A stretch of DNA of 64,000 nt from an uncultured Bacteroides sp. (GCF_963666545.1 NZ_OY762899.1:1860001-1924000), one strand, 5' to 3'; numbered from the stretch's first letter, positions 27,825 to 35,403 are shown. Numbers and translations: made by a program. The notes: generated by a model not told the origin, from the sequence alone.

Positions 27825-27891
27825 GTAATCATAAAGTAGTTTCAGATTAAACTGCGGTAAACGGGGGAAGTTGTTGCTTCCCCCGTTTTTT
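27825..27891 (+). ncRNA. candidate small RNA, copy 1 (about 67 nt)
   Basis: Predicted from a consensus promoter 6 bp upstream and an intrinsic terminator at its end. The 40 bases 27822-27861 are identical to 53582-53621. Within the core, GTAGTTT-CAGATT-AAACTGC can form a 7-bp hairpin (one G-U). The terminator is CGGGGGAAG (27862-27870), TTGTTG loop, CTTCCCCCG (27877-27885), then six T. The terminator stem differs in sequence from copy 2 but is equally self-complementary, which points to selection on RNA structure. There is no ribosome-binding site or ORF. The exact 5' end is estimated. It could belong to the multicopy paralogous sRNAs reported in Bacteroides, which would need a sequence comparison. 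Confidence 0.75.
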
Positions 27892-27943
27892 GTTTTTATT
27901 GGGTAAAAATTAGCCGAAAAAAGGGTGAAAAGTGGGTAAGAGA

Positions 27944-27992
27944 ACGGTTCAGTTGGGTAATCTGCACGGTTCTCTTGCTCCAAGAGACGGTT
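27944..27992. repeat. ACGGTT array behind small RNA copy 1, 21-22-bp period
   Basis: ACGGTT at 27944, 27966 and 27987 (steps 22 and 21). The spacer between the second and third contains a small dyad (CTCTTG-CTC-CAAGAG). The same word is arrayed with the same period behind copy 2 at 53703-53773. Confidence 0.65.
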
Positions 27993-28124
27993 GCTCTTTG
28001 GTAATATGCTTATTTGTTATCGGAATAACTCCTAATGAAAAAGATATTTCGTCTATATGTTACCGCGATAACTCCTTTTTGTCTTTGGAACAGGCATCCT
28101 CCGTTAATTGTGTATAATTCGTCT

Positions 28125-28162
28125 CTTGACAAAAAGGAGCTTACGAAAGGCTTTTTGTCAAG
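28125..28162. repeat. perfect 12-bp inverted repeat
   Basis: CTTGACAAAAAG (28125-28136) and CTTTTTGTCAAG (28151-28162) with a 14-nt loop. No U-tract follows on either strand, so a terminator role is uncertain. Confidence 0.6.
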
Positions 28163-28200
28163 TTTCAAGAAGACCGTCCAGAAGCCTTGTGAGAGGGGTT

Positions 28201-28266
28201 TGTAGAATGTCCGAGTTCAGCGTGTTGAACGTCCGCTTTCAACACGCTGAACTCGGACATTCTACA
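28201..28266. repeat. perfect 29-bp inverted repeat with 8-nt loop
   Basis: Arms 28201-28229 and 28238-28266 are exact reverse complements. The right arm and its flank are built of a 22-bp repeated unit (ACACGCTGAA at 28242 and 28264). It lies between the convergent ends of the 26820 gene and topB. No T-run follows. It could be a transcription barrier, a structured RNA or a small mobile palindromic element. Confidence 0.7.
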
Positions 28267-28314
28267 CGCTGAAGTAGTATGGTCTGTTTGGAAAGGTCTA
28301 TTTGTATAGATTAA

Positions 28315-30366
28315 TTAAAAAGCTTTTCTGAAGGAGCAACCGCTTTTCCACTCGGAACAGCCGTAAGCGGTTTTGCCTTTAATGATAGTGCCTTTGCCAC
28401 AAAGGGGACAGGGTTGTCCTAGCAATGGGTCGGCATCAGGAATGCTCACCGGGGTGGATTGCGCATTCTCAGCAGGCAACTTCGCAATTGTGGGTTTTTC
28501 TTTTTTCTCTTTCGGAGTAGTCGCTTTACGCTCTCGCTTCTTCGGCTCTTTTTTCTCTTCGGTTGCCACTACTGCTTCTTGAATGGTGATGCGGCGATTG
28601 GTGTTGTCGGTAAGTACACTCAGCACTACGTCCGATACCATCTGTTTGAGTTCCTCGAGAAACAGGTGAGCATCATAGGTTTTCTTCTCTATCTCACGAA
28701 GTTTCTTTTCCCAAATACCTGTCAGCTCGGCCGACTTAAGCAGTTCTTCGTGAATAATCTGTATCAACTCCACACCGGTGGGGGTGGCAATGAGGTTTTT
28801 GCGTTCTTTGCGAACATAGTTTCGCTTAAAAAGGGTTTCGATAATAGCGGCACGGGTAGACGGGCGACCGATGCCATTCTCTTTCAGCGCATCACGTAGT
28901 TCGTCATTGTCCACCAGCTTACCTGCCGTCTCCATGGCACGTAGCAGGGTTGCTTCGGTAAACGCTTTAGGCGGTTGTGTCCACTTCTCGTTCAAGTCCG
29001 GCACATGGGGGCCACTCTCTCCCTTAATAAATAGCGGAAGTACTCTTTCTTCGTCATCGCCTTCTTTCTCTTCCACCTGCTCTTTAGCAAACACCACTCG
29101 CCAACCGGGTTCCAAAATCTGCCTGCCGGTAACTTTAAACTCTATCTTGTCCACTTCGCCCAATACGGTAGTGGTGGAGATTTTACAATCGGGATAGAAC
29201 ACAGCGATAAAACGACGGGCGATGAGATCGAACACGCGTCGCTCCATATCAGTGAGGTTTTGAGGATACACTCCTGTAGGGATGATGGCATGGTGATCGG
29301 TCACCTTCGCATTATCGAATACTTTCTTTGATTTCAAAAGCTTGGTACCTTCCAACGGAGCAGTGAGCACGGAATAGTCTCTCAGGTTTTTTAAGATAGC
29401 GGGACATTTAGGGTACATGTCGTCGGTCAGATAGGTGGTGTCTACACGCGGATAGGTGGTTACCTTCTTCTCGTAGAGTGATTGTATCTGTTTCAGTGTT
29501 TCATCAGCAGAGTAAGCAAACTTCTTGTTGCATTCTACCTGAAGGGAGGTAAGGTCGAACAGGCGGGGTGCATACTCCAACCCCTTCTTGGCAGAGACGT
29601 CGGTCACCACGAAATCGGATTGCTTCACTGTTTCCAGAAACTCCAACCCCTCTTCTTTAGTGGTGAACTTACCTTTTGTGGCCGAGAAAGTTGTTTCCCT
29701 ATAAACGGTTTTCAACTCCCAGTAAGGTTCGGGCTTAAAGTTTTCTATCTCGAGTTGACGGTTGACGATGAGTGCCAACGTAGGCGTTTGTACCCGACCG
29801 ATGGAAAGCACCTGTTTGCCCTGCCCGTATTTAATGGTATAAAGGCGGGTGGCATTCATGCCCAGCGTCCAGTCGCCAATGGCACGAGACAATCCGGCTT
29901 CATAGAGTGGTTGAAACTCCGACTGATCTTTCAGTTTGGCAAATCCTTCTTTGATCGATTCCTCTGTCAAGGAAGAGATCCACAAGCGTTTCACCGGACA
30001 ACGGACTCCGGCCTTTTGCATCACCCAGCGTTGAATCAACTCTCCCTCTTGCCCGGCATCACCGCAGTTGATAATTTCATCTGCCGCCTGCATCAACTTC
30101 TCTATGATATGGAATTGCTTCTCGTAAGTAGGGTTACTAATCAGTTTGATGCCGAAGCGTGGCGGAATCATTGGCAAGCTGCTCAGGCTCCATGACTTCC
30201 ATGCCGGACTATACTCATGCGGTTCCTTCAGGGTGCACAAATGGCCGAATGTCCAGGTCACCTGGTATCCGCTACCTTCCATATATCCATCTTTTTTGGT
30301 TCGAGCTCCGAGTATATCGGCTATATCACGTGCCACAGAGGGCTTTTCGGCAATGCAAACTATCAT
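28315..30366 (-). CDS. topB: DNA topoisomerase III (type IA)
   Basis: 683 residues from the ATG at 30366 (MIVCIAEKPSVARDIA), the canonical TopB start. The frame continues 30 codons upstream but with no family similarity. TOPRIM domain at the N-terminus with INCGDAGQEGELIQRW, gate region LYEAGLSRAIGDWTLGMNATRLYT and VLSIGRVQTPTLALIV. The catalytic tyrosine is Tyr305 in TTYPRVDTTYLT, and IGRPSTRAAIIETL follows. A Lys/Glu-rich linker leads to a C-terminal Cys4 zinc ribbon (CPLCGKGTIIKGKTAYGC...GC). It decatenates and relaxes DNA through single-strand passage. A -7-like TACCTTTG (minus strand) at 30386-30393 lies 20 bp upstream. Confidence 0.97.
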   Translation of the reverse strand: MIVCIAEKPSVARDIADILGARTKKDGYMEGSGYQVTWTFGHLCTLKEPHEYSPAWKSWSLSSLPMIPPRFGIKLISNPTYEKQFHIIEKLMQAADEIINCGDAGQEGELIQRWVMQKAGVRCPVKRLWISSLTEESIKEGFAKLKDQSEFQPLYEAGLSRAIGDWTLGMNATRLYTIKYGQGKQVLSIGRVQTPTLALIVNRQLEIENFKPEPYWELKTVYRETTFSATKGKFTTKEEGLEFLETVKQSDFVVTDVSAKKGLEYAPRLFDLTSLQVECNKKFAYSADETLKQIQSLYEKKVTTYPRVDTTYLTDDMYPKCPAILKNLRDYSVLTAPLEGTKLLKSKKVFDNAKVTDHHAIIPTGVYPQNLTDMERRVFDLIARRFIAVFYPDCKISTTTVLGEVDKIEFKVTGRQILEPGWRVVFAKEQVEEKEGDDEERVLPLFIKGESGPHVPDLNEKWTQPPKAFTEATLLRAMETAGKLVDNDELRDALKENGIGRPSTRAAIIETLFKRNYVRKERKNLIATPTGVELIQIIHEELLKSAELTGIWEKKLREIEKKTYDAHLFLEELKQMVSDVVLSVLTDNTNRRITIQEAVVATEEKKEPKKRERKATTPKEKKEKPTIAKLPAENAQSTPVSIPDADPLLGQPCPLCGKGTIIKGKTAYGCSEWKSGCSFRKAF

Positions 30367-30429
30367 TTTAATTCTTTTATTTAGGCAAAGGTAGGGAAAA
30401 AGCAGGAAAGAGAGGTAACGTACGGGTAT

Positions 30430-30454
30430 AAAAAAAGGAGTCACGCCTGACTCC
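30430..30454 (-). terminator. terminator of the small RNA ahead of topB
   Basis: GGAGTCA (30437-30443) and TGACTCC (30448-30454) form a 7-bp stem with a 4-nt loop. On the minus strand seven T follow (30430-30436). It could also stop read-through from the uptake operon ending at 30592. Confidence 0.88.
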
Positions 30455-30491
30455 AACCTTTGTTAACCTTAAATCTAATACTATGAAAAAC
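30430..30491 (-). ncRNA. candidate small RNA upstream of topB (about 62 nt)
   Basis: A complete minus-strand unit: promoter at 30498-30528, estimated 5' end near 30491, and the terminator at 30430-30454. The body has no ribosome-binding site or significant ORF and contains the direct repeat AAGGTT-AAC-AAAGGTT just before the terminator stem. It is unrelated in sequence to the two copies at 27825 and 53585. It could alternatively be a terminated leader for topB, but topB has its own -7-like box downstream of the terminator (30386-30393). Confidence 0.65.
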
Positions 30492-30497
30492 ACAGTG

Positions 30498-30528
30498 CAA
30501 ATATACGGACTTTTTTGATATCTGCAAG
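30498..30528 (-). promoter_or_regulatory. promoter of the small RNA upstream of topB
   Basis: On the minus strand: CTTG -33 box (30525-30528), 19-bp spacer, TATATTTG -7 box (30498-30505). Confidence 0.75.
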
Positions 30529-30591
30529 GACTGTGTGCGAAAACATGTGTTTTATAACATAGTTTAATATTTGGAGAACATTTTAATAAAA

Positions 30592-31671
30592 TTAATGTAG
30601 CCCATTGATGGACGGTTGAGGGTTCAATAAATCGAGTGCCTCAGCGTCACTCATGTCATAATGATAGAACTTATGAAAGAATTCCTTCGTTACAGCAAGC
30701 ATATCCACCTTATATATAGTAGGATACAGTAAATGTGAAAGCCAAATGTAACCAATCAGACGATTGATGCCCGGCGGACGGTCTATCCAGCCAAACGGAC
30801 GCCAGGGAACCTGATACAACAGATTCTGTTTTACGGCTTTGAGCTGTGCCCACATGGGACTGGTGCGGATAAACTTATAAGAGTCTAAGCCGTCAAAATT
30901 GCCCGACCAAACCAGTACTATATCGGGATTCCATGTATAAACTTGTTCTATCGATACATTGGACATTCCTTTCTCGGGTAATACATCGACAGTTGCTACA
31001 TTCTTCGCACCGACCAAATCAATCAACAGGCTATGCACTGAACCGGACGGATCGGTCTTCAGGCCTCTCATCCCTTCAGCATAATAGATCCGTTTTTTAT
31101 CTTTCTCGGCAATAGTACGAGCTTTGACAGGAATCGAGTCGATGTAAGTCTCTATAAAGCCAATAAGTTCCTTTGCCTTCTCCGGTTTATTGAGCACTTT
31201 CCCCATAAAGGCCAGAATCTCTTTGTATTTGTTGATATCCATATCAAGCAGAATGACAGGTATATGTATTTTGGCCTGCAACGCATTGACTGTTTCTATA
31301 TTCTTTTTCGTAAGCTCTTGAGAGTAGATGACTACATCCGGCTTCAGGCGAATGATCTCTTCCGAACCTCCTTCTATGGCGTAAGGTTTATTTTCGTAGA
31401 AGGACTTCTTGAGAAATTTCTTCTCGGATTCATTGTAATTGAACACCTTGTTTACGGTCATAACTGTATCAAAGGCATAAAACATTTGAGCGGAATGACG
31501 ATCAACAAACACAGAACGAATGTGCTGAGGAATTTCGACTTTCCTTCCTGCCATATCTGTTATTGTCCGAGTGCTGCCGACTGCCTCCTTACCGGCCTTA
31601 TTGCGGCAGGATGAAAGGAGACAAACAAATAGTACAAGTAAACATATCGCTGATTTTTCTATTTTATTCAT
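30592..31671 (-). CDS. periplasmic substrate-binding lipoprotein of a FecBCD/BtuFCD-type ABC importer
   Basis: 359 residues. Lipobox LLSSC (Cys22), so anchored in a membrane facing the periplasm. It has the class III periplasmic-binding-protein architecture: TITDMAGRKVEIPQHIRSVFV, an EEIIRLKPDVVIYS half, a long connecting helix (EILAFMGKVLNKPEKAKELIGF) and a second lobe with IEQVYTWNPDIVLVWSG. Members deliver cobalamin, siderophores or heme to an inner-membrane ABC transporter. It is the last gene of a five-gene leftward operon with permease, ATPase, tetrapyrrole methylase and TonB receptor. PWRPFGWIDRPPGINRLIGYIWL near the C-terminus is typical of the tungstate/iron-complex-like subgroup, but the ligand is not determined. 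Confidence 0.9.
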   Translation of the reverse strand: MNKIEKSAICLLVLFVCLLSSCRNKAGKEAVGSTRTITDMAGRKVEIPQHIRSVFVDRHSAQMFYAFDTVMTVNKVFNYNESEKKFLKKSFYENKPYAIEGGSEEIIRLKPDVVIYSQELTKKNIETVNALQAKIHIPVILLDMDINKYKEILAFMGKVLNKPEKAKELIGFIETYIDSIPVKARTIAEKDKKRIYYAEGMRGLKTDPSGSVHSLLIDLVGAKNVATVDVLPEKGMSNVSIEQVYTWNPDIVLVWSGNFDGLDSYKFIRTSPMWAQLKAVKQNLLYQVPWRPFGWIDRPPGINRLIGYIWLSHLLYPTIYKVDMLAVTKEFFHKFYHYDMSDAEALDLLNPQPSINGLH

Positions 31672-31683
31672 CGAACAATCTTT

Positions 31684-33738
31684 TTAGAAGTTATAAACTA
31701 CGGATGTGAAGAAGGTGCGTCCCTCTCGCGGGTAGTTCTGTGCTATGAAGTAGTTTCGGTCGAAGAGGTTTCTTGAGCCTATTTCGCAAGCCAGCCCTTT
31801 CCATATATGCGAATGTATCTTTGCATTCATCACCATGTATCCGGGTACTGTAGTACCGGTGCTGGTTACGTATCTTTTGCTATTCACTTCCGTATCGAAA
31901 TGGAAGTAAGCATCCCAAGAAGAGAGTTTGTATTTGCCGTAAGCAATGAACTTATGATCGGGCACGCCAACAAACTTCACTGTCTTATCTTCTTTATTCT
32001 CCCGATGAATATAGCTATAGTTACCTCCTATTGTGAGGTTCTTTACTGCTTCCCAGCCAAAAGAAAGTTCATAGCCCTGAAAGACTGCTTTACCCACATT
32101 CCGATTCTGATAGATAGGGTCGCCACTATCTTGCGTGCCAACGGTTATCTGATAAATGGCATCGTCTACATTGTTGCGAAACAAAGATGCCTGGTACTGA
32201 AACTTATCGGTGATCTTTCCTTCGTAAGTGATGTCGAATATCCAACTAAACTCCGAAGCAAGGTCGGGGTTGGGCTCTTGAGAACCAAATTTGCTGGAAT
32301 AGCGATCTTTCTGCGAAGCAAAGTGCGACTTACGAGAGGCAGAGACTGTTATATCGTGCCCCTTGGCTACATGCAGAATGGTAGCCAGTTGATAGTTGAA
32401 AGCGTCATCGGAACCTGTGGGAAAGTCATACAACACATTTTTATCTCCCGTGAGGTAGTGTGTGCCATATTCCTGCGCCTTACTATTGCTGCGGGAGTTA
32501 TAGCTGAGACCTGCCACTGCGGTGATATATTTATTGAAGGTATAAGTATCTTCGAGTCCTGCCGAAATGGTATTATCCAGATACTTTTGTATGGGTTCTC
32601 CGGTCACAGCAGTCTGACCGGTTGTTTCATTGGCCGCAATGCCTCCGTTATGCTCTTTGTGCGAATCGTACTTCTCGTGAAAAGCGAATTGAAGCACATT
32701 GTTCTTGATAGATTCGTTGGATAGATTGAAGGAACCGCCCAATGAGTAATCATCATAAATGCTGTGAAAAGCCTTTTTAGTATTCTGCAGCAAGTAAGTC
32801 TTGTCATCAAACTGGTCCATGATGTTATAGTAATTGTCATAGAAAGCAGTAATCTTCATGTTTGTGGCAAGACCCAGATAGGTGTTGGACTTGAAATAAA
32901 CACTCTTCTTATCATACTTGGGATAATCCCTGTACTGCCCTCCCAAAATGGATGGCGAAATGTTTTTCTCAGCATTCTGAATGATAAAGCTCACGGAATA
33001 TTCATCTGTAGCATTGGGAGTATAGCCAACCTTTGCACTAACCTTGAGGTCTTTTGCCGCAGAGTGCTCTCTCCGCCCTCCGTCTTCATAGTCGGTAGGT
33101 GTGAACTTGTCGGAAAGTGACATGAATTTTGTATCAAGGAAAGAGAAACTTCCCAGAAAATAAAAGTTCTTCATGCGGGAACCAATGTTAATCCCGGTGT
33201 TGTATCCATTCAGACCTTCCTTGCTGAACTTCATTCCTGAGATGCCATCTATCTCAAGTTTCTTTGCCGGTTTGCGCGACACCAAATTGATGGCTCCACC
33301 CATCGTGTTGGGTCCATAAAGAACAGAAGTAAAGGCTTTCGACACACTGATTTGAGCCAAGTCGAAAGTGGTAAACCGTGTGATGTCTACATTCCCGTCA
33401 TAAGGGACATAAATGGGCACTCCATCATAAAAGATGGGAGTCTGGAGCATACTGAATCCTCGTAAATAAAGTGCTCCTTCATTTCGGGCTCCGGTTTCGG
33501 AGATGGTTAAGCCGGGAATCAGATTCACCGCATCCGTGAGGTTATCTCTGTTGAACTCACGCATCTGCACCATATCCAGTTTATCAGGAGCGGATGATTT
33601 GGTGGTTTTACCAATCACCTCTACTGCCCCTAGCGTATATACTCTTGATATAGAATCTTCGGGTGCATCCTTCTCGGCTTGGGCATAAATCATGGAACAT
33701 AAGCTAAGGGCACCAATGAATGCTAAACGTCTTTTCAT
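31684..33738 (-). CDS. TonB-dependent receptor of the metal-complex uptake operon
   Basis: 684 residues. Signal peptide about 1-19 (ending YAQA), a short linker with TonB box-like YTLGAVEVIGK, a plug domain (LTDAVNLIPGLTISETGARNEGALYLRGF; VSKAFTSVLYGPNTMGGAINLVSRKP), and a 22-strand-type barrel ending FFTSVVYNF. It lacks the carboxypeptidase-like domain and a SusD partner, so it belongs to the small-ligand (siderophore, heme, corrinoid) class. 12 bp separate it from the binding-lipoprotein gene downstream, and the methylase gene is 100 bp upstream. It carries substrate across the outer membrane for the FecBCD-like importer. Confidence 0.92.
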   Translation of the reverse strand: MKRRLAFIGALSLCSMIYAQAEKDAPEDSISRVYTLGAVEVIGKTTKSSAPDKLDMVQMREFNRDNLTDAVNLIPGLTISETGARNEGALYLRGFSMLQTPIFYDGVPIYVPYDGNVDITRFTTFDLAQISVSKAFTSVLYGPNTMGGAINLVSRKPAKKLEIDGISGMKFSKEGLNGYNTGINIGSRMKNFYFLGSFSFLDTKFMSLSDKFTPTDYEDGGRREHSAAKDLKVSAKVGYTPNATDEYSVSFIIQNAEKNISPSILGGQYRDYPKYDKKSVYFKSNTYLGLATNMKITAFYDNYYNIMDQFDDKTYLLQNTKKAFHSIYDDYSLGGSFNLSNESIKNNVLQFAFHEKYDSHKEHNGGIAANETTGQTAVTGEPIQKYLDNTISAGLEDTYTFNKYITAVAGLSYNSRSNSKAQEYGTHYLTGDKNVLYDFPTGSDDAFNYQLATILHVAKGHDITVSASRKSHFASQKDRYSSKFGSQEPNPDLASEFSWIFDITYEGKITDKFQYQASLFRNNVDDAIYQITVGTQDSGDPIYQNRNVGKAVFQGYELSFGWEAVKNLTIGGNYSYIHRENKEDKTVKFVGVPDHKFIAYGKYKLSSWDAYFHFDTEVNSKRYVTSTGTTVPGYMVMNAKIHSHIWKGLACEIGSRNLFDRNYFIAQNYPREGRTFFTSVVYNF

Positions 33739-33838
33739 ACTCGTCTTTTTTAGAAATTTAGAATAATAAAACCAATACCTGTAAGTAAGGCCGTTATACC
33801 AATGAAAGATAACGGATTAGAAAAAAAGGGATTCTTTC

Positions 33839-34582
33839 CTATCGGGCAAGAATCTTAACGTGCTTGCCTATGAAAAACACAAACGGCGCAAGCATCTCTC
33901 TCTGGTCTATCACCTCAAAAACCGTTTCTAATGTAGCACAGGCACAATCTTCGTGCGACAGTGAAATCATGGAAGCAATGACCACCGGCATATCGGCTGG
34001 TACCCCCTCTTCTTCGAATACACGGAAGATCTCCTTTAGATTGTCATAAGCCATGTACAAAGCCAAAGTAGTTCCGTGTTTAAAGAGTTTGGAGAGGTCA
34101 CGAAAATGGGCGAAGTTGTCATCGATGTGATCTCCAATAGCATAAACAATGCTATTACTCTCGAATTTCTCTGTGATAGGAATGGCAAAGATACTTGCGG
34201 CAGCAGCAGCAGCTGTTAAACCGGGAACCATCTCAAAAGGAATCTCCATTTCTTTCAGTCGGGCACAATCCACCCCACCGCCATTAAACATCATTGCGTC
34301 ACCGGCTTTCAGCCTTACTACTTTTTTGCCTTCATGATACAACTGTTCTACAATCTTAAGCAGATCAACCGGCTCTTCTTCTCCCTCCGGATGTTTGTCT
34401 ATGAAGCGCACTTCTGCTTGTGGTCCCGCCTCGGCAAGTATGTGAACAGCAGGCAGGCAATCATACAAGATACAATCGGCTTCATTCAATCTTCGTTTTG
34501 CGTCTACTGTGAGATAATCAGGGCCTCCGGGGCCTGTGCCGACAATCGATACCGGATAGTAATTTCCAAATGCTTCTTTCAT
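33839..34582 (-). CDS. tetrapyrrole methylase, divergent SUMT (uroporphyrinogen-III C-methyltransferase-like)
   Basis: 247 residues. N-terminal SAM-site glycine loop VGTGPGGPDYLT (14-25), LNEADCILYD, and the second motif as VVRLKAGDAMMFNGGGVD where standard SUMT has RLKGGDPFxFGRGGEE, followed by EMVPGLTAAAAAASIFAIPITEK. So the fold is clear, but the substrate loops have drifted. Standard members methylate uroporphyrinogen III to precorrin-2 for siroheme and B12. No other siroheme or cobalamin biosynthesis gene is nearby. It lies between an ATPase gene (38 bp upstream) and a TonB receptor, so it may act on an imported tetrapyrrole or serve the importer (inference). Confidence 0.82.
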   Translation of the reverse strand: MKEAFGNYYPVSIVGTGPGGPDYLTVDAKRRLNEADCILYDCLPAVHILAEAGPQAEVRFIDKHPEGEEEPVDLLKIVEQLYHEGKKVVRLKAGDAMMFNGGGVDCARLKEMEIPFEMVPGLTAAAAAASIFAIPITEKFESNSIVYAIGDHIDDNFAHFRDLSKLFKHGTTLALYMAYDNLKEIFRVFEEEGVPADMPVVIASMISLSHEDCACATLETVFEVIDQREMLAPFVFFIGKHVKILAR

Positions 34583-34620
34583 GTTCTTTTGTTTTTAAAT
34601 AAAATGAATATAATGTGTTG

Positions 34621-35403
34621 TTAAATCTCGGGAATACATATCTTGCGAGACAGCATTGCGCTTTGGGTCAATGCATGAATGCGAATATCCGCTCCATAAA
34701 TCTCTTTTAAAAGTTCCTCGGTAATCACCTCCTTACAATCGCCTTGTACCATCACTGTCTGTTCTTGTACCACAGCCACTTTAGCATCACACATAAAGGC
34801 GTGATCGGGCGAATGTGTGGCCATCAAAATACCCAGTGATTCGTCCTTCAATTCATTGACCTGTCTGATAATCTTTATCTGATTACCAAAATCAAGGTTC
34901 GAGGTAGGTTCGTCCATAACCAGAAACGAAGGCTGTTGGGCCAATGCTCTGGCTACAATGACCATCTGTTGCTCTCCCCCGCTTAACTGGGTGAAGATCC
35001 GTTTACGCAGGTGAATAATATTGAGTTTGTCTAAGCACCATTCGGCTATGGCTTTGTCTTCTCTGCCGGGAGAAGCAAACGGTTTCAGGTGGGAGGTTCG
35101 TCCAAACAGAACGACGTCCATCACCGTAAAAGGAAAAGGTAATGACCGGGCTTGGGGTACATAAGCTACCTTACGGGCAAACTGAGTGCGACCCCAAGAA
35201 GACAGGTTTCTGCCATCCAGCAAAATCTCTCCCGATTGCAAAGGCAACAAACCAAGCAGAGTGCGAAACAAGGTGGTTTTACCCGAACCGTTTCGTCCCA
35301 GAACACAAATCGTTTCGCCTGTATGGAGTTCCATATTGACGTTTTGAAGAATCATCTTTCGATGATAACCCAGAGATGCATTTTTAATTTCTAATTTCAT
35401 CAT
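34621..35403 (-). CDS. FecE/BtuD-type ABC transporter ATPase
   Basis: 260 residues. Walker A GRNGSGKT (36-43), Q-loop VAYVPQARSLPF (79-90), signature LSGGEQQ (140-146), Walker B LVMDEP (161-166) and the switch His in ATHSPDHAF. This is the iron-complex/cobalamin ABC ATPase family, energising import from the cytoplasmic face. The ATG at 35403 directly abuts the stop of the permease gene (35404), so the two are translationally linked. A second ATG at 35400 is equally likely. Confidence 0.95.
   Translation of the reverse strand: MMKLEIKNASLGYHRKMILQNVNMELHTGETICVLGRNGSGKTTLFRTLLGLLPLQSGEILLDGRNLSSWGRTQFARKVAYVPQARSLPFPFTVMDVVLFGRTSHLKPFASPGREDKAIAEWCLDKLNIIHLRKRIFTQLSGGEQQMVIVARALAQQPSFLVMDEPTSNLDFGNQIKIIRQVNELKDESLGILMATHSPDHAFMCDAKVAVVQEQTVMVQGDCKEVITEELLKEIYGADIRIHALTQSAMLSRKICIPEI

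Larger units (their letters stand above)
27504..28314. other. 811-bp non-coding stretch with candidate small RNA and repeats
   Basis: No plausible gene. Left to right: a 9-bp-stem hairpin at 27621-27650; a perfect 13-bp AT-rich inverted repeat (27707-27719 with 27741-27753); a complete small-RNA unit with promoter and terminator (27788-27891); an ACGGTT array (27944-27992); two GTTA-N6-TAAC dyads (28016-28029, 28059-28072); a perfect 12-bp inverted repeat (28125-28136 with 28151-28162); and a perfect 29-bp inverted repeat (28201-28266). The part from 27788 to about 28040 recurs at 53548-53820. Confidence 0.7.

Noticed and set aside
27729-27983. 84-codon minus-strand ORF across small RNA copy 1
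   Set aside because: It spans the small RNA promoter, core and terminator. Its similarity to a minus-strand frame at 53498-53698 simply reflects the duplicated RNA element.
27932-28117. 61-codon plus-strand ORF over the ACGGTT array
   Set aside because: Its frame is not kept in the copy at 53700; the repeat period of 21-22 bp breaks the reading frame.
29482-30195. 237-codon plus-strand ORF inside topB
   Set aside because: Antisense shadow of a strongly conserved gene; no promoter or family similarity.
30367-30456. 30-codon N-terminal extension of topoisomerase III
   Set aside because: The family start is MIVCIAEKPS at 30366. The extension reads through a -7-like box and the small RNA terminator and has no similarity to TopB.
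30483-30518. 11-codon plus-strand ORF (MKNTVQIYGLF)
   Set aside because: It overlaps the minus-strand small RNA promoter; no plus-strand promoter or ribosome-binding site is seen. More likely incidental.
31807-32724. 305-codon plus-strand ORF inside the TonB receptor gene
   Set aside because: Antisense shadow; the minus-strand receptor is full length and conserved.
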